Assembly (NCBI GenBank): GCA_001567275.1
Contig: LNBX01000033.1
Location: forward strand, 1-64,000
DNA length: 64,000 nucleotides
Source: Bacteroidetes bacterium OLB10
Lineage (GTDB): Bacteria > Bacteroidota > Bacteroidia > AKYH767-A > OLB10
Direction of reading: 5' to 3'
The position numbers and the translations under genes were made by a program. Shown in pieces: positions 37,075 through 47,806 of the stretch. Under the pieces are notes generated by a model. It was not told the DNA's origin. It was given only the letters and a program-made list of their open reading frames with translations, and made no database searches. Positions within the stretch are counted from its first letter, which is position 1; each line of letters starts with the position of its first letter.

Positions 37075-38355
37075 TAAACTGATCGTCTTTAGTGATTAAG
37101 GTAATAATTAATATCAATACAATATGAAAAGGATTTAGTGAACCCATTATCCAGGCTTCGAATGATGCTGAAAATAATACGGCAAACAGCAATGGAAATG
37201 CAAGTCGTGAATGAATCAATGCTTTGACAAATGTTCTGATAAAACCAACTGCAAATAAAATCAGACCAATAAGTCCGGTATTCATCCAAAGTGCAAGCCA
37301 TGAATTGTGCACTCCTCCCTGATGGCCTAACTGACTTAACCAGTGACGGTTTTCATAAAAGAACCATTCATCATAAGCAAAGCCTCTGCCTAAAAAAAAC
37401 TGCCCCTGAATTTCTTTCCATGCAGTACGCCAGGCTATCAAACGTCCTGACGCATCATTGATGGCTTCGGCACGAAGATATTGTCCTAGGCCGAGAGCCT
37501 CTACAATAGCCACAATATTCTGATTTATCAATTCGTAAACAACAATGGTTACTATCAATATGGCAAAACCTGCCAAATATCCCATCTCATAAAATCTTGC
37601 CAAAAACAAAAACAATATTATTGACATCATTGTATTACGCGACACAGCAAGCAGTGTTGATAAAATGATAAGTCCATAAACCATTCGTAAATCTGTATGA
37701 TTAAACAAATTGGGGAACTTTTTGGATGCGAAATAGGTGAGCATAAACAATAATGTACAGGCAATACCTACTCCATTGGGATTTCCATAAACACCACTGT
37801 ATCGCCCTACAAGAAATACCACATCCGGAAATAATGGAATCATGATAATACCTGCCAGCAGAATGCATGAAAACATCATAATTACGTCCTTGATAAACTC
37901 TTCGCCATGTTCACGGAATGCTTTGATAAAATATGCCGGTGTTACAGTAAACAGTAACATATAACTTAGTGTTTTCATTGCCGAGTTGGTAAAATTAACC
38001 ATAGGCGCCTGAGTTAACACAATTGCGCTCCAGATAAAAAATATTACGAATGGTTTAAAGTAATCGTTAAGTCCTCTAAAATTCTTTCGATCGAAAAAAT
38101 AAAAATGCAGAAATCAATACAATATAAAAAATTCTTGGCAGTAGCAGCATATAAAGCTTCATCTTGCCGATTGTCGCTCATTACAAGTAAAAACAGCAAA
38201 CCAAGTATAAGTTCCTTATACATTCCCTTTTGCTTGAGCATTACCACACTCAACACTACTGCTGCAACACCTACATACTGATTAATAATTCCACAGAACA
38301 CCCATGCAAGACACATGATAGCAAACTGAGAATTATTCTTTAGAAATGTAAGCAT
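37037..38355 (-). CDS. O-antigen ligase/polymerase-like membrane protein (frameshifted)
   Basis: Two adjacent frames (38355-38044 and 38020-37037) form one multi-spanning membrane protein of 439 residues if one T is added to the T-rich stretch near 38094-38106. The gap then reads FFDRKNFRGLNDYFKPFVIF and leads into IWSAIVLTQAPMVNF. The Wzy_C core includes YSGVYGNPNGVGIACTLLF, a periplasmic loop ending in FLGRGFAYDEWFF, and HNSWLALWMNTGLIG. Such proteins polymerise or ligate polysaccharide at the periplasmic face. The correction here is a missing base, whereas the other five breaks in this window have an extra base. Confidence 0.82.
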
Positions 38356-38385
38356 GATGATGGTTTCGGGTTACAAAAATAAAGA

Positions 38386-39519
38386 TTATGAGTTTGTTGA
38401 AGCTAATTTTATGAAAAGCTCAAGATGTTTGCGAGCAACTACAGACCACGTAAAATTTTCCTGCACACGTTGATATGATTTTTCTGAAAGCCGTTGCCTT
38501 GCATTCTCATTCAACACAAAATACTGTGAAATTGCATCTTTAAGTGATTTGACTGATGACTTTTCGATGATATATCCATTTTGCTGATCAACCATTTCAG
38601 TTGTTGCTCCTGTATCGGTTACAATAATGGGAAGTGAATAACTCATTGCTTCCAGCACAACTGTAGGCATACCTTCAAACAAAGTCGGGAGAACAAAAAT
38701 GTCACACTCACAATAAAGCTGATTTAATTTGGCATCATCAGCAAAACCATGAAATATGATATTTGGTTCCTTAACTGTGGATGTGAAATGTTCGAATAAA
38801 GGCCCCTTACCTACCAGATGAAATTCAAGTTCCTGTTTGTATCCTCCCTTATTCATTTGTGTAGCTGCATCCATCAAAATATTAATTCCTTTATTGGCAG
38901 CAAACCTTCCTACAAACAAAACTTTCAGAGGAGTATTGTTATAATTTTTTCTCTCAAATTTTTGAGCAGGTAAATTGATGGCATTGGGCAACACCACAAT
39001 TTTTGAATCAGCGTTTCTGATATGTTGTTTCAACAAACCTGTAAGTCTTCCTCCTAAAGAAACTACCCTGTGTGCTTTTGAAAATAAATATCCGAATATC
39101 CACTGATAAGGGATAGCCTTAAGTTTATCCTTTGTTGAAAGTGCCTGATAAAATTCCAGTCCGTGTGGATTAAGAATTACACGATGGCCTATTTTGCTGA
39201 TATTGTGCCAAACAGAAAATCCCTGTGCATAAATCAATGCATCAGGAAAATTCTGCAACTCCTGAAACACCTGTTGAGAATAATAGTATTCGTTGAGCAG
39301 ATAATTACTGCTGTGTTTATTACGCTTGATTCCAACCTCGGTAATTTTTAATGATGGGTCGAAGACATTAGCCTCATGATGCTGATGAATGACAACGATG
39401 TCAAGTTCATTTGTTCGGGCAAGTTCTTCGACCAACAGACGTGTATGTTTTTGAATACCTCCTACCAGTTGAGGATAAACACCATCTGTACAAAAAACTA
39501 CCTGCAGGCGTTTACTCAT
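38386..39519 (-). CDS. Family 4 (GT-B) glycosyltransferase
   Basis: A 377-residue retaining glycosyltransferase. It has GGIQKHTRLLVEELA at the N-terminal cleft, VLFVGRFAANKGINILMDA, FHLVGKGPLFEHF and the E-x7-E motif in FEGMPTVVLEAMSYSLP. The ATG overlaps the stop of the epimerase gene by ATGA (39516-39519), so the pair is coupled. Confidence 0.9.
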   Translation of the reverse strand: MSKRLQVVFCTDGVYPQLVGGIQKHTRLLVEELARTNELDIVVIHQHHEANVFDPSLKITEVGIKRNKHSSNYLLNEYYYSQQVFQELQNFPDALIYAQGFSVWHNISKIGHRVILNPHGLEFYQALSTKDKLKAIPYQWIFGYLFSKAHRVVSLGGRLTGLLKQHIRNADSKIVVLPNAINLPAQKFERKNYNNTPLKVLFVGRFAANKGINILMDAATQMNKGGYKQELEFHLVGKGPLFEHFTSTVKEPNIIFHGFADDAKLNQLYCECDIFVLPTLFEGMPTVVLEAMSYSLPIIVTDTGATTEMVDQQNGYIIEKSSVKSLKDAISQYFVLNENARQRLSEKSYQRVQENFTWSVVARKHLELFIKLASTNS

Positions 39520-40421
39520 TGCACAAGTGTTTTTATTCCTTCTTCAATACCAATCTTTGGTTCCCATCCTAAAGACTTCAACTTACTCACATCAGCGAGC
39601 AAATGCTGACGTTCAACCTTACGCACTCGTGCAGGGTCCACTTCAATTTCAATTTTTTCACCAATAGCTTTAGAAAATGCATCCACGATTTCAGTAACTG
39701 AATATTCAATACCACGACCCAAATTAAAGGTATGTATTCCCTCTTTCACCTGTGTAAGCAATGTTTCAACAGCAGCTGCCATATCAAAGGTGTGAATAAA
39801 ATCACGTTTAGGAGTAAGATTACCTAACTGAATTTTTCTTTTTCCTTCAAGCACCTGTTTTTGGATTTCAGGAATAAGATGAGGATTGGTTTCATTCGGC
39901 CCGAAAGCGTTGAAGAATCTGCACACCACTACAGGAATCTGCGATTGCAGATGAAACTCATTGCACAAATGCTCTCCTGTTAGTTTTGACAAACCGTAAA
40001 TATCCATTGGACCTGTAGCGAAAGTTTCGTTCACGGCATTGTCGTAAATTGGATATACTGCAGCAGTAGAGGCAAAAAATACTTTCTCTGGTTTATATTT
40101 TCGCGCAGCTTTCAGTATATGAATGGTACCGCGAATATTAATGTTGCTGCTCTCATAAGGATGCTGATTGCAATATGGAATAAAATGTATGGCCGCAAGA
40201 TGAATGATGATGTTCGGACGAATACTACCGATAATTTCATCCATCCGGTTTTCATCAAGAATATCTGCATTGAAGAAATGCTTATCGTCAACATTAATAA
40301 ACTGTCTGTTTCCGAAAGAAAGGTTGTCAATGACAAAAATTTCATGACCTGCTCTTTGCAAATGAGCAATAACTGCCGATCCGATAAATCCGGCTCCGCC
40401 TGTGACTAAAATACGTTTCAT
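39516..40421 (-). CDS. NAD-dependent sugar epimerase/dehydratase
   Basis: A 301-residue extended short-chain dehydrogenase/reductase. It has the Rossmann motif GGAGFIGS (8-15), the catalytic YGLSK (Tyr-x3-Lys) and the serine-containing FASTAAVYP. It resembles UDP-glucose 4-epimerases and related nucleotide-sugar enzymes and supplies an activated sugar to the neighbouring transferases. The substrate cannot be fixed. Confidence 0.87.
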   Translation of the reverse strand: MKRILVTGGAGFIGSAVIAHLQRAGHEIFVIDNLSFGNRQFINVDDKHFFNADILDENRMDEIIGSIRPNIIIHLAAIHFIPYCNQHPYESSNINIRGTIHILKAARKYKPEKVFFASTAAVYPIYDNAVNETFATGPMDIYGLSKLTGEHLCNEFHLQSQIPVVVCRFFNAFGPNETNPHLIPEIQKQVLEGKRKIQLGNLTPKRDFIHTFDMAAAVETLLTQVKEGIHTFNLGRGIEYSVTEIVDAFSKAIGEKIEIEVDPARVRKVERQHLLADVSKLKSLGWEPKIGIEEGIKTLVQ

Positions 40422-40502
40422 AAAAAATGGTGGTTTAAAAAAATATTCTACAATAATAATGTTTCAAAAGAAATGGTTATACGCAAAAAACGGGTTTAAA
40501 GT

Positions 40503-41621
40503 TTAATTCATAACTTGTTTTAGCTGAAGATATTTTTGTCTTTGCGAATCTTTGGTATAATTTTCTGTAACCAGTGTTATACAACGGTTTCGTTCTGCAG
40601 GCGATTGGCGGTTCAGCTTTATTGTTTCAGTGCTGTTCAGCACTTTTCCACAATGATTTGTTTCAACAAAAGCAGTGTAATCACCTATTTCTTCCGAAAT
40701 GAGTACCGGAAGTCCTGCTGAAAGATATTCTGCAAACTTGGTGGGTGATGCAACGCGGTTTGTAACACTTTTTTCACGCAGCAAAATTCCATAATCGCAG
40801 GATGTAAGCACAGAAGTTACCTCATGATGCTTCACAAATTTCTGAAATATTCTGTTGGGGAATTCTTTCTTTAATGCATCTACGTTTCTATCTTTTTCAG
40901 AGAGAAACAACACTTTGACATGCAGTTGTTCGTTAAGAATACGCTTCAAAAAATCATGAAGCATATCAAATGACTGCCATCCTGCTGTCGAGCCGGAATA
41001 AACCAAAACAATGTCCTGCTCACCAAATCCCATTTGCTCACGTGCTGATGCAATATTTTTTTCGTCAAGTGTTATTGCCTTAAAGCCTGTGTTGAGTGTA
41101 CAAGGAATTACACTGAAATCAGAAGATGTAAAGTCATATCTCTCATTCCAGTAACGAACCAATTCACTGGAAACGGCAATACGCCAGTCTGAATCAACCA
41201 CACATTGTTTTTCCCATTGGTGAATCAATTGTTTCCACTCGGGAAAAGGAACAACATTATATTCATTCCACTCGGCAGCAATAGCTCCCCGTCCGTCAAA
41301 ACATACTTTCAGTTTTAATATTTTCTTCAGTTGAATTGCCATTTTGCATGCCAGTACATTTCTGGCAATGATGTTTCGCTCTCCTGTAAGCAAAAGCACC
41401 ATCAATAAAATAAAACGGTTGAAGCCAAAGGCCGTCATACGAGGCAACATTGGCAAAACCCATGCATTTGGGTCGTCAGTTTTTATCCTTGCTTTGTTCT
41501 TATTATACTGATGAAGAGAGATAAACGCCACCAACCTGATTTTTGCATCAGGCAACGTATTCATGTACCTGCAAACATCTACCACCTGACTCGAAAAAAA
41601 CGCCCGAAGGCTGATCAGCAT
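40503..41621 (-). CDS. GT-B-fold glycosyltransferase, first gene of the polysaccharide cluster
   Basis: A 372-residue protein with a divergent N-terminal half (LLTGERNIIARNVLACK, KVCFDGRGAIAAEW) and a GT-B C-terminal half (IVLVYSGSTAGWQSFDMLH, CDYGILLRE, PTKFAEYLSAGLPVLIS). Its placement 80 bases before the epimerase gene suggests it belongs to the same cluster. Confidence 0.75.
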   Translation of the reverse strand: MLISLRAFFSSQVVDVCRYMNTLPDAKIRLVAFISLHQYNKNKARIKTDDPNAWVLPMLPRMTAFGFNRFILLMVLLLTGERNIIARNVLACKMAIQLKKILKLKVCFDGRGAIAAEWNEYNVVPFPEWKQLIHQWEKQCVVDSDWRIAVSSELVRYWNERYDFTSSDFSVIPCTLNTGFKAITLDEKNIASAREQMGFGEQDIVLVYSGSTAGWQSFDMLHDFLKRILNEQLHVKVLFLSEKDRNVDALKKEFPNRIFQKFVKHHEVTSVLTSCDYGILLREKSVTNRVASPTKFAEYLSAGLPVLISEEIGDYTAFVETNHCGKVLNSTETIKLNRQSPAERNRCITLVTENYTKDSQRQKYLQLKQVMN

Positions 41622-41721
41622 AAGTTAAATAAATCATACGGCCTCTTTACGACAAATTAAACTGATTGTTATATGTTTCTTTTTCTTTATCTGATTGAAT
41701 TATCAACATCAGAATGTAATC

Positions 41722-41753
41722 AAAAAAAAAACAACCTGCTTACGGGCAGGTTG
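41722..41753 (-). terminator. Intrinsic terminator of the downstream lipoprotein gene
   Basis: CAACCTGC and GCAGGTTG form an 8-bp stem. On the minus strand ten T follow. It lies 30 bases after the stop at 41783. Confidence 0.8.
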
Positions 41754-41782
41754 GTACAATTATATCAAATGAACGTGCTTGC

Positions 41783-42634
41783 TTATTGCATGTTTCTGTA
41801 ATAGGTTACTCCATTAATTACAATTCCTACTTCTGTATCGCAGGTGCCATCACCAAAGTCGATAGTTCTTGTGCTCATGCCTGAAGGAGTGACTTCGGCT
41901 TTCCCTTTTGTGATAAAACGGCAATCTCCATTGAGTACCAAAGGCTCTGTAATGGTAACATTAAAAGAAGTACCATTGAAAGCAACCCCATTACCGCTGC
42001 CTGAAAGTTCAAATATATCATCAGTAACTCCGGCTAATCCATCTGTAGAATAAGTAGTGCCCTCACCTGAAATGAAAGTGCGTGTACGTTGATTTTGCCA
42101 TGTCATGGTTTTGCCGTTAGGATCATTAATGGTAATATCATCATTAATAGAATATACTGATTGGTTTTGAGCATTCTTTCCGGTATAAGTAACTTTCATT
42201 GTACCATTGATTTTGTAATCATTCACAAAAAAGTTCTCAAACGTCACTGTATTTTCTTTGTTAAGATCGAGATAACTTCCTTCGTAACTGAGGTAAATAA
42301 TCCCTCTTCTTCTTTTGCCATCGCGGCAGGTAACATCAGTTACTCCAAAATCTAACTTCACCTTCTTTTCAGTAGCTGAAATATTTTCAGTGGTAATGGT
42401 TGCACAACCCGGTTGCATGATTGCATTGTTGTTGCTGTTACGATAATTCACCAGTTCGGCATAGGAGCCTGCCTGATCAACAATTTTACCTGTCTCTATA
42501 AGTGTATTCTCAGCAAATGCCATATCCTGCGAAACACTTACCTCATAATCGCCATCATCTTTGTCTTTGCGACAAGATATTACAGTGCCTAAAGCAGCAA
42601 GGGCGAGTACTGTTATGGTTATTTTACCTTTCAT
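41783..42634 (-). CDS. Predicted lipoprotein of unknown function
   Basis: A 283-residue protein with a lipobox VISC (Cys21) and an acidic linker (RKDKDDGD). The mature part is beta-rich, with repeated short strands such as GTMKVTYTGKN and TFISGEG, and two pairs of cysteines (in GCATITT, TCRDGK, GDCRF and GTCDTE) that could form disulfides. I do not recognise a named domain. It is probably an outer-membrane-anchored periplasmic or surface protein. It is a single gene with its own terminator, divergent from the TPR gene. Confidence 0.7.
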   Translation of the reverse strand: MKGKITITVLALAALGTVISCRKDKDDGDYEVSVSQDMAFAENTLIETGKIVDQAGSYAELVNYRNSNNNAIMQPGCATITTENISATEKKVKLDFGVTDVTCRDGKRRRGIIYLSYEGSYLDLNKENTVTFENFFVNDYKINGTMKVTYTGKNAQNQSVYSINDDITINDPNGKTMTWQNQRTRTFISGEGTTYSTDGLAGVTDDIFELSGSGNGVAFNGTSFNVTITEPLVLNGDCRFITKGKAEVTPSGMSTRTIDFGDGTCDTEVGIVINGVTYYRNMQ

Positions 42635-42857
42635 GATGGATACTATTTAACGGGGTGATACGTTAATTGGGCATATATGTTACAGTTTGTATCCGGCATC
42701 ATTCTGAAATTTCATCTTTTACTACCATTTTCAATTTAAACAGGAAGAATTCATCACCCAAAACACCACTTGCTTCTGACTAAAGTTATCCGCAAAACCT
42801 TGTTCATAAAAATACGCTTATGCAGAGCAAACTCATCTCTATCCACAGCAGGGAAAA

Positions 42858-42865
42858 TAAATTTG
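42858..42865 (+). promoter_or_regulatory. -7 promoter element for the large TPR gene
   Basis: TAAATTTG matches TANNTTTG exactly, 29 bases before the ATG at 42895. It lies after the upstream ATG at 42820, which argues that translation starts at 42895. Confidence 0.5.
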
Positions 42866-42894
42866 CATTTTGTATTAAATTTCGGAAAAAGAGC

Positions 42895-45800
42895 ATGACA
42901 AATAAATTACTGAGCAGTATTCTACTGTTCATTTTTCCGGCAATGCTTGCCGCGCAACAAACATCCGTTTATACCGATCCTGAATGGAGGTTTAAATCGG
43001 GACTCGATCTGATGCGAAAAGAAAAATACAGCGCTGCCGCTGAAGAATTCAACAAATCGCTTAATGATCAGCTGTCGGAAGCTTCAAGACAGGATGCATT
43101 ATACTACATCGGATTTTGCGCTGCCGAACTCTTCCATCCTGACGCAGCATTTTTGCTGAACGATTTTATCACAAAATATCCTCAAAGTATCAATGTTTCA
43201 CTGGCACATTTCCAACTGGGGCGTATTTATTACAAGCAACGTAAATACCGTGATGCTGCCAAACATCTTGAAGCAGTTGATGTGGCTTACCTGAAAAACG
43301 ATGAAGTAATTGAATATTATTTCAAAAAAGGATACTGCTATTTTATCAAAAAGGATTATGACAAAGCAGGAAAAAGTTTTTCGCAAATTATTAATGTAGA
43401 ATCAAAATACCAGACAGCTGCACAGTATTATAATGCTTATGTGGAATATTCACGTAATAATAATAAAGCTGCCCTCGAACAGTTTCTCAAACTGAAAGAT
43501 TCAGAAACATTCGGGCCACTGGTTCCACGTTTTATCACTCAGATTTATTTCGACCAACAGAAATATGATGAACTGCTGGACTATGCACTGCCCATGCTTA
43601 AGTCAGAATCTGTTCAGTATAAAACAGAAATAAAACGAATGGTAGCTGAAGCATATTACCGTAAAGGAAACTACGCCAAAGCAATTGCATATTTTGAAGA
43701 TTACTCAAAAAATACTCCTCAAACTTCAAGAGAAGATAAATATCAGATTGGTTTTTGCTACTACATGCAGCAGGATTATGCCAAAGCTGAAGAGTATTTT
43801 AAACAGGTAGTGAATAAGAGGGATAAGATTTCTCAAAGTGCTTATTATCATCTTGCCGACTGTTTGTTGAAGACTGGTGATAAACAAGGTGCATTAGCAG
43901 CATTTGAATCGGCATCAAAAATGGATTATGACAAATCCATTCAGGAGGAAGCATTATTCAACTTTGCAAAACTTTCCTGCGATCTTAATTTTCAGCCATC
44001 AACCATCAGGGTGATGAATGATTTTATGAAACGTTATCCGCAGAGCACTCATAAGGATGAAGTAAGCGAACTGCTGGCCACCATGTATATTCAAACCAGA
44101 AACTATAAAGAAGCATTGGCAGCCCTGGATGCTATAAAAAACCGTACAGCTGCAGGCAATGCTGCATATCAGAAAGTAGCCTACTATCGTGCAGTAGAAT
44201 TATTCAACGACAGAGATTATAATGATGCCATTAAACTGCTGAATAAAGCTATCACTACCAACAGTGATGCACTCATTCAGGCACAGGCAATTTACTGGAA
44301 ATCGGAAGCACTTTATAATCTTGGGAAGTATGATGATGCCATAAAAGAATATCGCATTTTCATTTATTCTCCTGCAGCTTTAAAACTTGATTTTTACAAT
44401 CGTGCCAATTATGACATTGGCTATTGTTATTACAAAAAAGCAAATTATAAAGAAGCTGCAACCTGGTTCAGGAAATATATTGCCACTCGAAGCCAGACTG
44501 ATGACAACCGCTATAACGATGCACTGGTGAGGATTGGTGATGCATATTTTATGCAACGTGATTTTACCAATGCTGAAAATTTTTACAATCAGGCTGTAGG
44601 AACAAAAGCATCTTCTTCTGATTATTCATTATTTCAACGGGGTATCATTTCAGGAATCAGTGGAAACTTACGTGGAAAAGTTGATGCCATGCAACAACTT
44701 ATTACAACTTATCCCAATTCCAATTATGTAGATGATGCATATTTTGAAAAAGCCAATGCGCTGGTGGCACTTGACAGAAGCAGCGAAGCTGAAACTGCTT
44801 ATAACAAACTCATTACCTCCTACCCTGCAAGTCCTTACATTAAAAAATCATTGTTGAACAAAGGACTCATCTACTATAACAATAAGAATGATGAAAAAGC
44901 AATTGAAACATTCAAACAGGTTGTTTCCAAATATCCTTCTACACCTGAAGCTGTTGAAGCACTGAATCAGATTAAAAATATTTATGTTACAGAAGGTAAT
45001 CCTAATGCTTATTTCAATTATGTTAAAAATATTCCTAACAGTGCTGTAAGCAGTGGTGCACAGGATTCCATTACCTATGAAGCCGCAGAACAACGATACA
45101 TGAAAGGTGATTATAAGAATGCAGGCAACGATTTCGTACAGTATCTATCCCGATTCCCTAATGGCTCCTATGTGTTGAATGCTACTTTTTATAAATCTGA
45201 ATGTGATTTTATTAATAAAGATTATACCAACGCTCTTAAAGGTTATGAAACCGTAAACAGTGCTCCCAAGAATCTGTTTACAGAACGTTCGTTGTTGCGT
45301 TCTTCAGCAATTTATTATACTCAGAAAAATTATGAGCAGGCACTGGCCTGTTATCAACGTCTGGAAACAAATGCTGACTATACAGATAATATTCTGATTG
45401 CTCAGACAGGAATTATGCGCTGTTATGACAAATTAAAAAACTGCTCTGCCGCATTGCCTTATGCCGAAAAACTTATTGGCAACAGTAAAGCTGATCCAAC
45501 TGCTATTGTAGAGGCGCACACAATAAAAGCTCGTTGTGCTATGCAAGCCAAAGATTACTCTGCTGCTGCAAAAGAATACGGAGTAATTGCAAAAGGCAGC
45601 AACAGCGAACTGGTAGCGGAAGCCAAATACAATTTAGCCTTAATTCAATATCAGTGGGGAAATTATAAAGATTCTCAGAAAAAATGTTTTGATGTGATCA
45701 AACAGGTTCCATCTTATGACTTCTGGATTGGAAAGTCATTTATTTTACTTGCTGATAATTATGTAGCTTTAAAAGATACTTTCCAGGCAAAACAAACTTA

Positions 45801-45948
45801 TCAGAGTATCATTGATAACTACGAGCGCAATGCTGATGACCCTGAAGACCTTCGTCAGATTGCAACTGAAAAACTTAATGCCATCATTGCATCTGATGCA
45901 CAGCGCGAATTAAACAAACCTAAGGAGGAGGGCGAAGATGAAAACTAA
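42895..45948 (+). CDS. Large periplasmic TPR-repeat protein
   Basis: About 1017 residues. A signal peptide (LLSSILLFIFPAMLAAQ) is followed by many tandem TPR-type helical pairs to the C terminus, e.g. AAEEFNKSLNDQ, AKAEEYFKQVVNK and AIKEYRIFIYS, ending in an acidic tail. I chose ATG 42895 because the signal peptide starts there and a promoter element lies between it and the earlier ATG at 42820. It resembles YbgF/BamD-like repeat proteins that scaffold envelope complexes. Its gene overlaps the outer-membrane barrel gene by 11 bases, so the two products probably work together. Confidence 0.82.
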   Translation: MTNKLLSSILLFIFPAMLAAQQTSVYTDPEWRFKSGLDLMRKEKYSAAAEEFNKSLNDQLSEASRQDALYYIGFCAAELFHPDAAFLLNDFITKYPQSINVSLAHFQLGRIYYKQRKYRDAAKHLEAVDVAYLKNDEVIEYYFKKGYCYFIKKDYDKAGKSFSQIINVESKYQTAAQYYNAYVEYSRNNNKAALEQFLKLKDSETFGPLVPRFITQIYFDQQKYDELLDYALPMLKSESVQYKTEIKRMVAEAYYRKGNYAKAIAYFEDYSKNTPQTSREDKYQIGFCYYMQQDYAKAEEYFKQVVNKRDKISQSAYYHLADCLLKTGDKQGALAAFESASKMDYDKSIQEEALFNFAKLSCDLNFQPSTIRVMNDFMKRYPQSTHKDEVSELLATMYIQTRNYKEALAALDAIKNRTAAGNAAYQKVAYYRAVELFNDRDYNDAIKLLNKAITTNSDALIQAQAIYWKSEALYNLGKYDDAIKEYRIFIYSPAALKLDFYNRANYDIGYCYYKKANYKEAATWFRKYIATRSQTDDNRYNDALVRIGDAYFMQRDFTNAENFYNQAVGTKASSSDYSLFQRGIISGISGNLRGKVDAMQQLITTYPNSNYVDDAYFEKANALVALDRSSEAETAYNKLITSYPASPYIKKSLLNKGLIYYNNKNDEKAIETFKQVVSKYPSTPEAVEALNQIKNIYVTEGNPNAYFNYVKNIPNSAVSSGAQDSITYEAAEQRYMKGDYKNAGNDFVQYLSRFPNGSYVLNATFYKSECDFINKDYTNALKGYETVNSAPKNLFTERSLLRSSAIYYTQKNYEQALACYQRLETNADYTDNILIAQTGIMRCYDKLKNCSAALPYAEKLIGNSKADPTAIVEAHTIKARCAMQAKDYSAAAKEYGVIAKGSNSELVAEAKYNLALIQYQWGNYKDSQKKCFDVIKQVPSYDFWIGKSFILLADNYVALKDTFQAKQTYQSIIDNYERNADDPEDLRQIATEKLNAIIASDAQRELNKPKEEGEDEN

Positions 45949-47650
45949 TCAATCAATAAACATTACAGCAATGACAAATCATTTTTCCATAAAATTAATT
46001 CCCTTTCTGATGTTGGTATTGTCAGGAAGTTCTTTGTGGGCTCAAACCACACGCGACAGTGTTAAGAATATTGGCAATGAAAATATTGTAGTGGTAAAAG
46101 ATTACCAGCCTACTCTATCTGATGCAGTTAAAATCAGTAACCTTCCGGCAGCTGATACAACTACTGCAAAAGAACTGAATCTGAGTTATAAGATAGAACC
46201 CAAACGCACAGAAACTCCTTTCAACACCACTCCCATTAAACCTGTCAAGATAAAAGATGATGAAATAAAGTTGTTGCACAGGGGATATGTGAAAGGTGGT
46301 TATGGAACACATAATACTCCTTATGCAGAAATATATTACAATGCATTACGCTCTAAAGAATTTGATGCAGGAATTCACTACAAACATTTGTCTTCAACAG
46401 GTGCCATAAAAAATTACGGAAAGACAGATAACAGCATCAACAGCCTGGAATTATTCGGTAAAAAATTTACGGAGTTGGGAACATTGCGTGCAGGAATAAA
46501 TCTTGACCGTAAGGTATATCACTTTTATGGATACGACAGGCAAGCTACTGTTTACAGCAAAGCCGAAACACGTCAGCTTTTCACGGGAATAGATGGCAAT
46601 ATTGGTTTTGATAATTTATCACATACAGAATCCACTTACAGATACGATGCAGGAATTTCTTTTTATGGATATAATGGCAAACGTGATTTTGGAAAGACAG
46701 GTGAGAGTAATTTTGCATTCAATGGTACTATAAAAAGACAAATTGCAGACCGTGATGCATCAGCTGATATAAAGGTTGATTACACACGCACCAATCTGCC
46801 TGTTGATTCTATAAACGGTAAAAATACGCTGGTTGGAATTTATCCGCGTTATACTTTTGAATTTCCTACTTTCAGACTGATTGCAGGAGTAAACACAGAG
46901 TGGGAAGCAAATCTGAATCCCAAATTTCACCTGTATCCTCATGTAGAAGCCAGATATAAATTAGCCAGTGATGTGCTGATGATACATGCACAGGTTACAG
47001 GAAATATGCAGAAGAACTCTTATAAAAGTTTAACAGGAATCAATCCGTTTACAGGTGATAATGTAATACCGGGTAATACCAACAATAAATTAGACATTTC
47101 AGGAGGGCTGAATATTAAACTGGACAAAGAAATTCTTTTCAGTGCTTCTGCTTCATTTAACAGATTAGTCAATGCGGTTTACTTTGTAAATGATTCATCT
47201 TCGGCTTTGGACTACACAACATTTTCTACAGTATATAGCGATGCTGATGTAATTAAAATTAAAGGTGAACTTATATTTGAGCGCAATGAAAAATTCAGTG
47301 CGCATATTGGTGCTGCTTATACCAATGATAAACCTGATGATCTTGCCAAAGCATGGTTTGTGCCGGCAGTATCTGTAAACCTGGGCGGATACTATGTGAT
47401 GCGAGATAAAATTATTCTGAAAACCGATATGTATTATCGTGGTGAAAGGTTTGCAGCTGCTTACGATGGCACAGGATTTCAGAAAATAAAAGGTTATTTT
47501 GATGCCAATCTGAATATTGAATACCGTTATTCAAAAATGCTTTCAGTATTTGCAGCTTTCAATAATATTGGATCTGTACAATATTTTAACTGGTATAATT
47601 ATCCCGGGTACAGATTTCAGGTTATGGGTGGAGCTACTCTATCCTTCTGA
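45938..47650 (+). CDS. Outer-membrane beta-barrel protein (TonB-receptor-like barrel without plug)
   Basis: 570 residues. A signal peptide ending SSLWAQ precedes an N-terminal linker (to ~110) and then alternating strands typical of a barrel, e.g. RGYVKGGYGTHN and AGIHYKHLSS. The last residue is Phe (GGATLSF), the usual outer-membrane insertion signal. No plug domain or TonB box is clear. A second in-frame ATG at 45971 would give a shorter signal peptide. The 11-base overlap with the TPR gene suggests a joint role, such as transport or scaffold anchoring. Confidence 0.75.
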   Translation: MKTNQSINITAMTNHFSIKLIPFLMLVLSGSSLWAQTTRDSVKNIGNENIVVVKDYQPTLSDAVKISNLPAADTTTAKELNLSYKIEPKRTETPFNTTPIKPVKIKDDEIKLLHRGYVKGGYGTHNTPYAEIYYNALRSKEFDAGIHYKHLSSTGAIKNYGKTDNSINSLELFGKKFTELGTLRAGINLDRKVYHFYGYDRQATVYSKAETRQLFTGIDGNIGFDNLSHTESTYRYDAGISFYGYNGKRDFGKTGESNFAFNGTIKRQIADRDASADIKVDYTRTNLPVDSINGKNTLVGIYPRYTFEFPTFRLIAGVNTEWEANLNPKFHLYPHVEARYKLASDVLMIHAQVTGNMQKNSYKSLTGINPFTGDNVIPGNTNNKLDISGGLNIKLDKEILFSASASFNRLVNAVYFVNDSSSALDYTTFSTVYSDADVIKIKGELIFERNEKFSAHIGAAYTNDKPDDLAKAWFVPAVSVNLGGYYVMRDKIILKTDMYYRGERFAAAYDGTGFQKIKGYFDANLNIEYRYSKMLSVFAAFNNIGSVQYFNWYNYPGYRFQVMGGATLSF

Positions 47651-47806
47651 TAAGTTAATCTGATTAGACATTGTAATTCTTCGGATTCTCTTCTTCTGTT
47701 TTTCAGATGAATTGATTTTTAAGTTATCTATCTGATATTTTATTTTTCATCTTACTGTCATATTCATTATTGAAACTTTGACTTGTGATTTTAGCAGGAA
47801 AATAAA

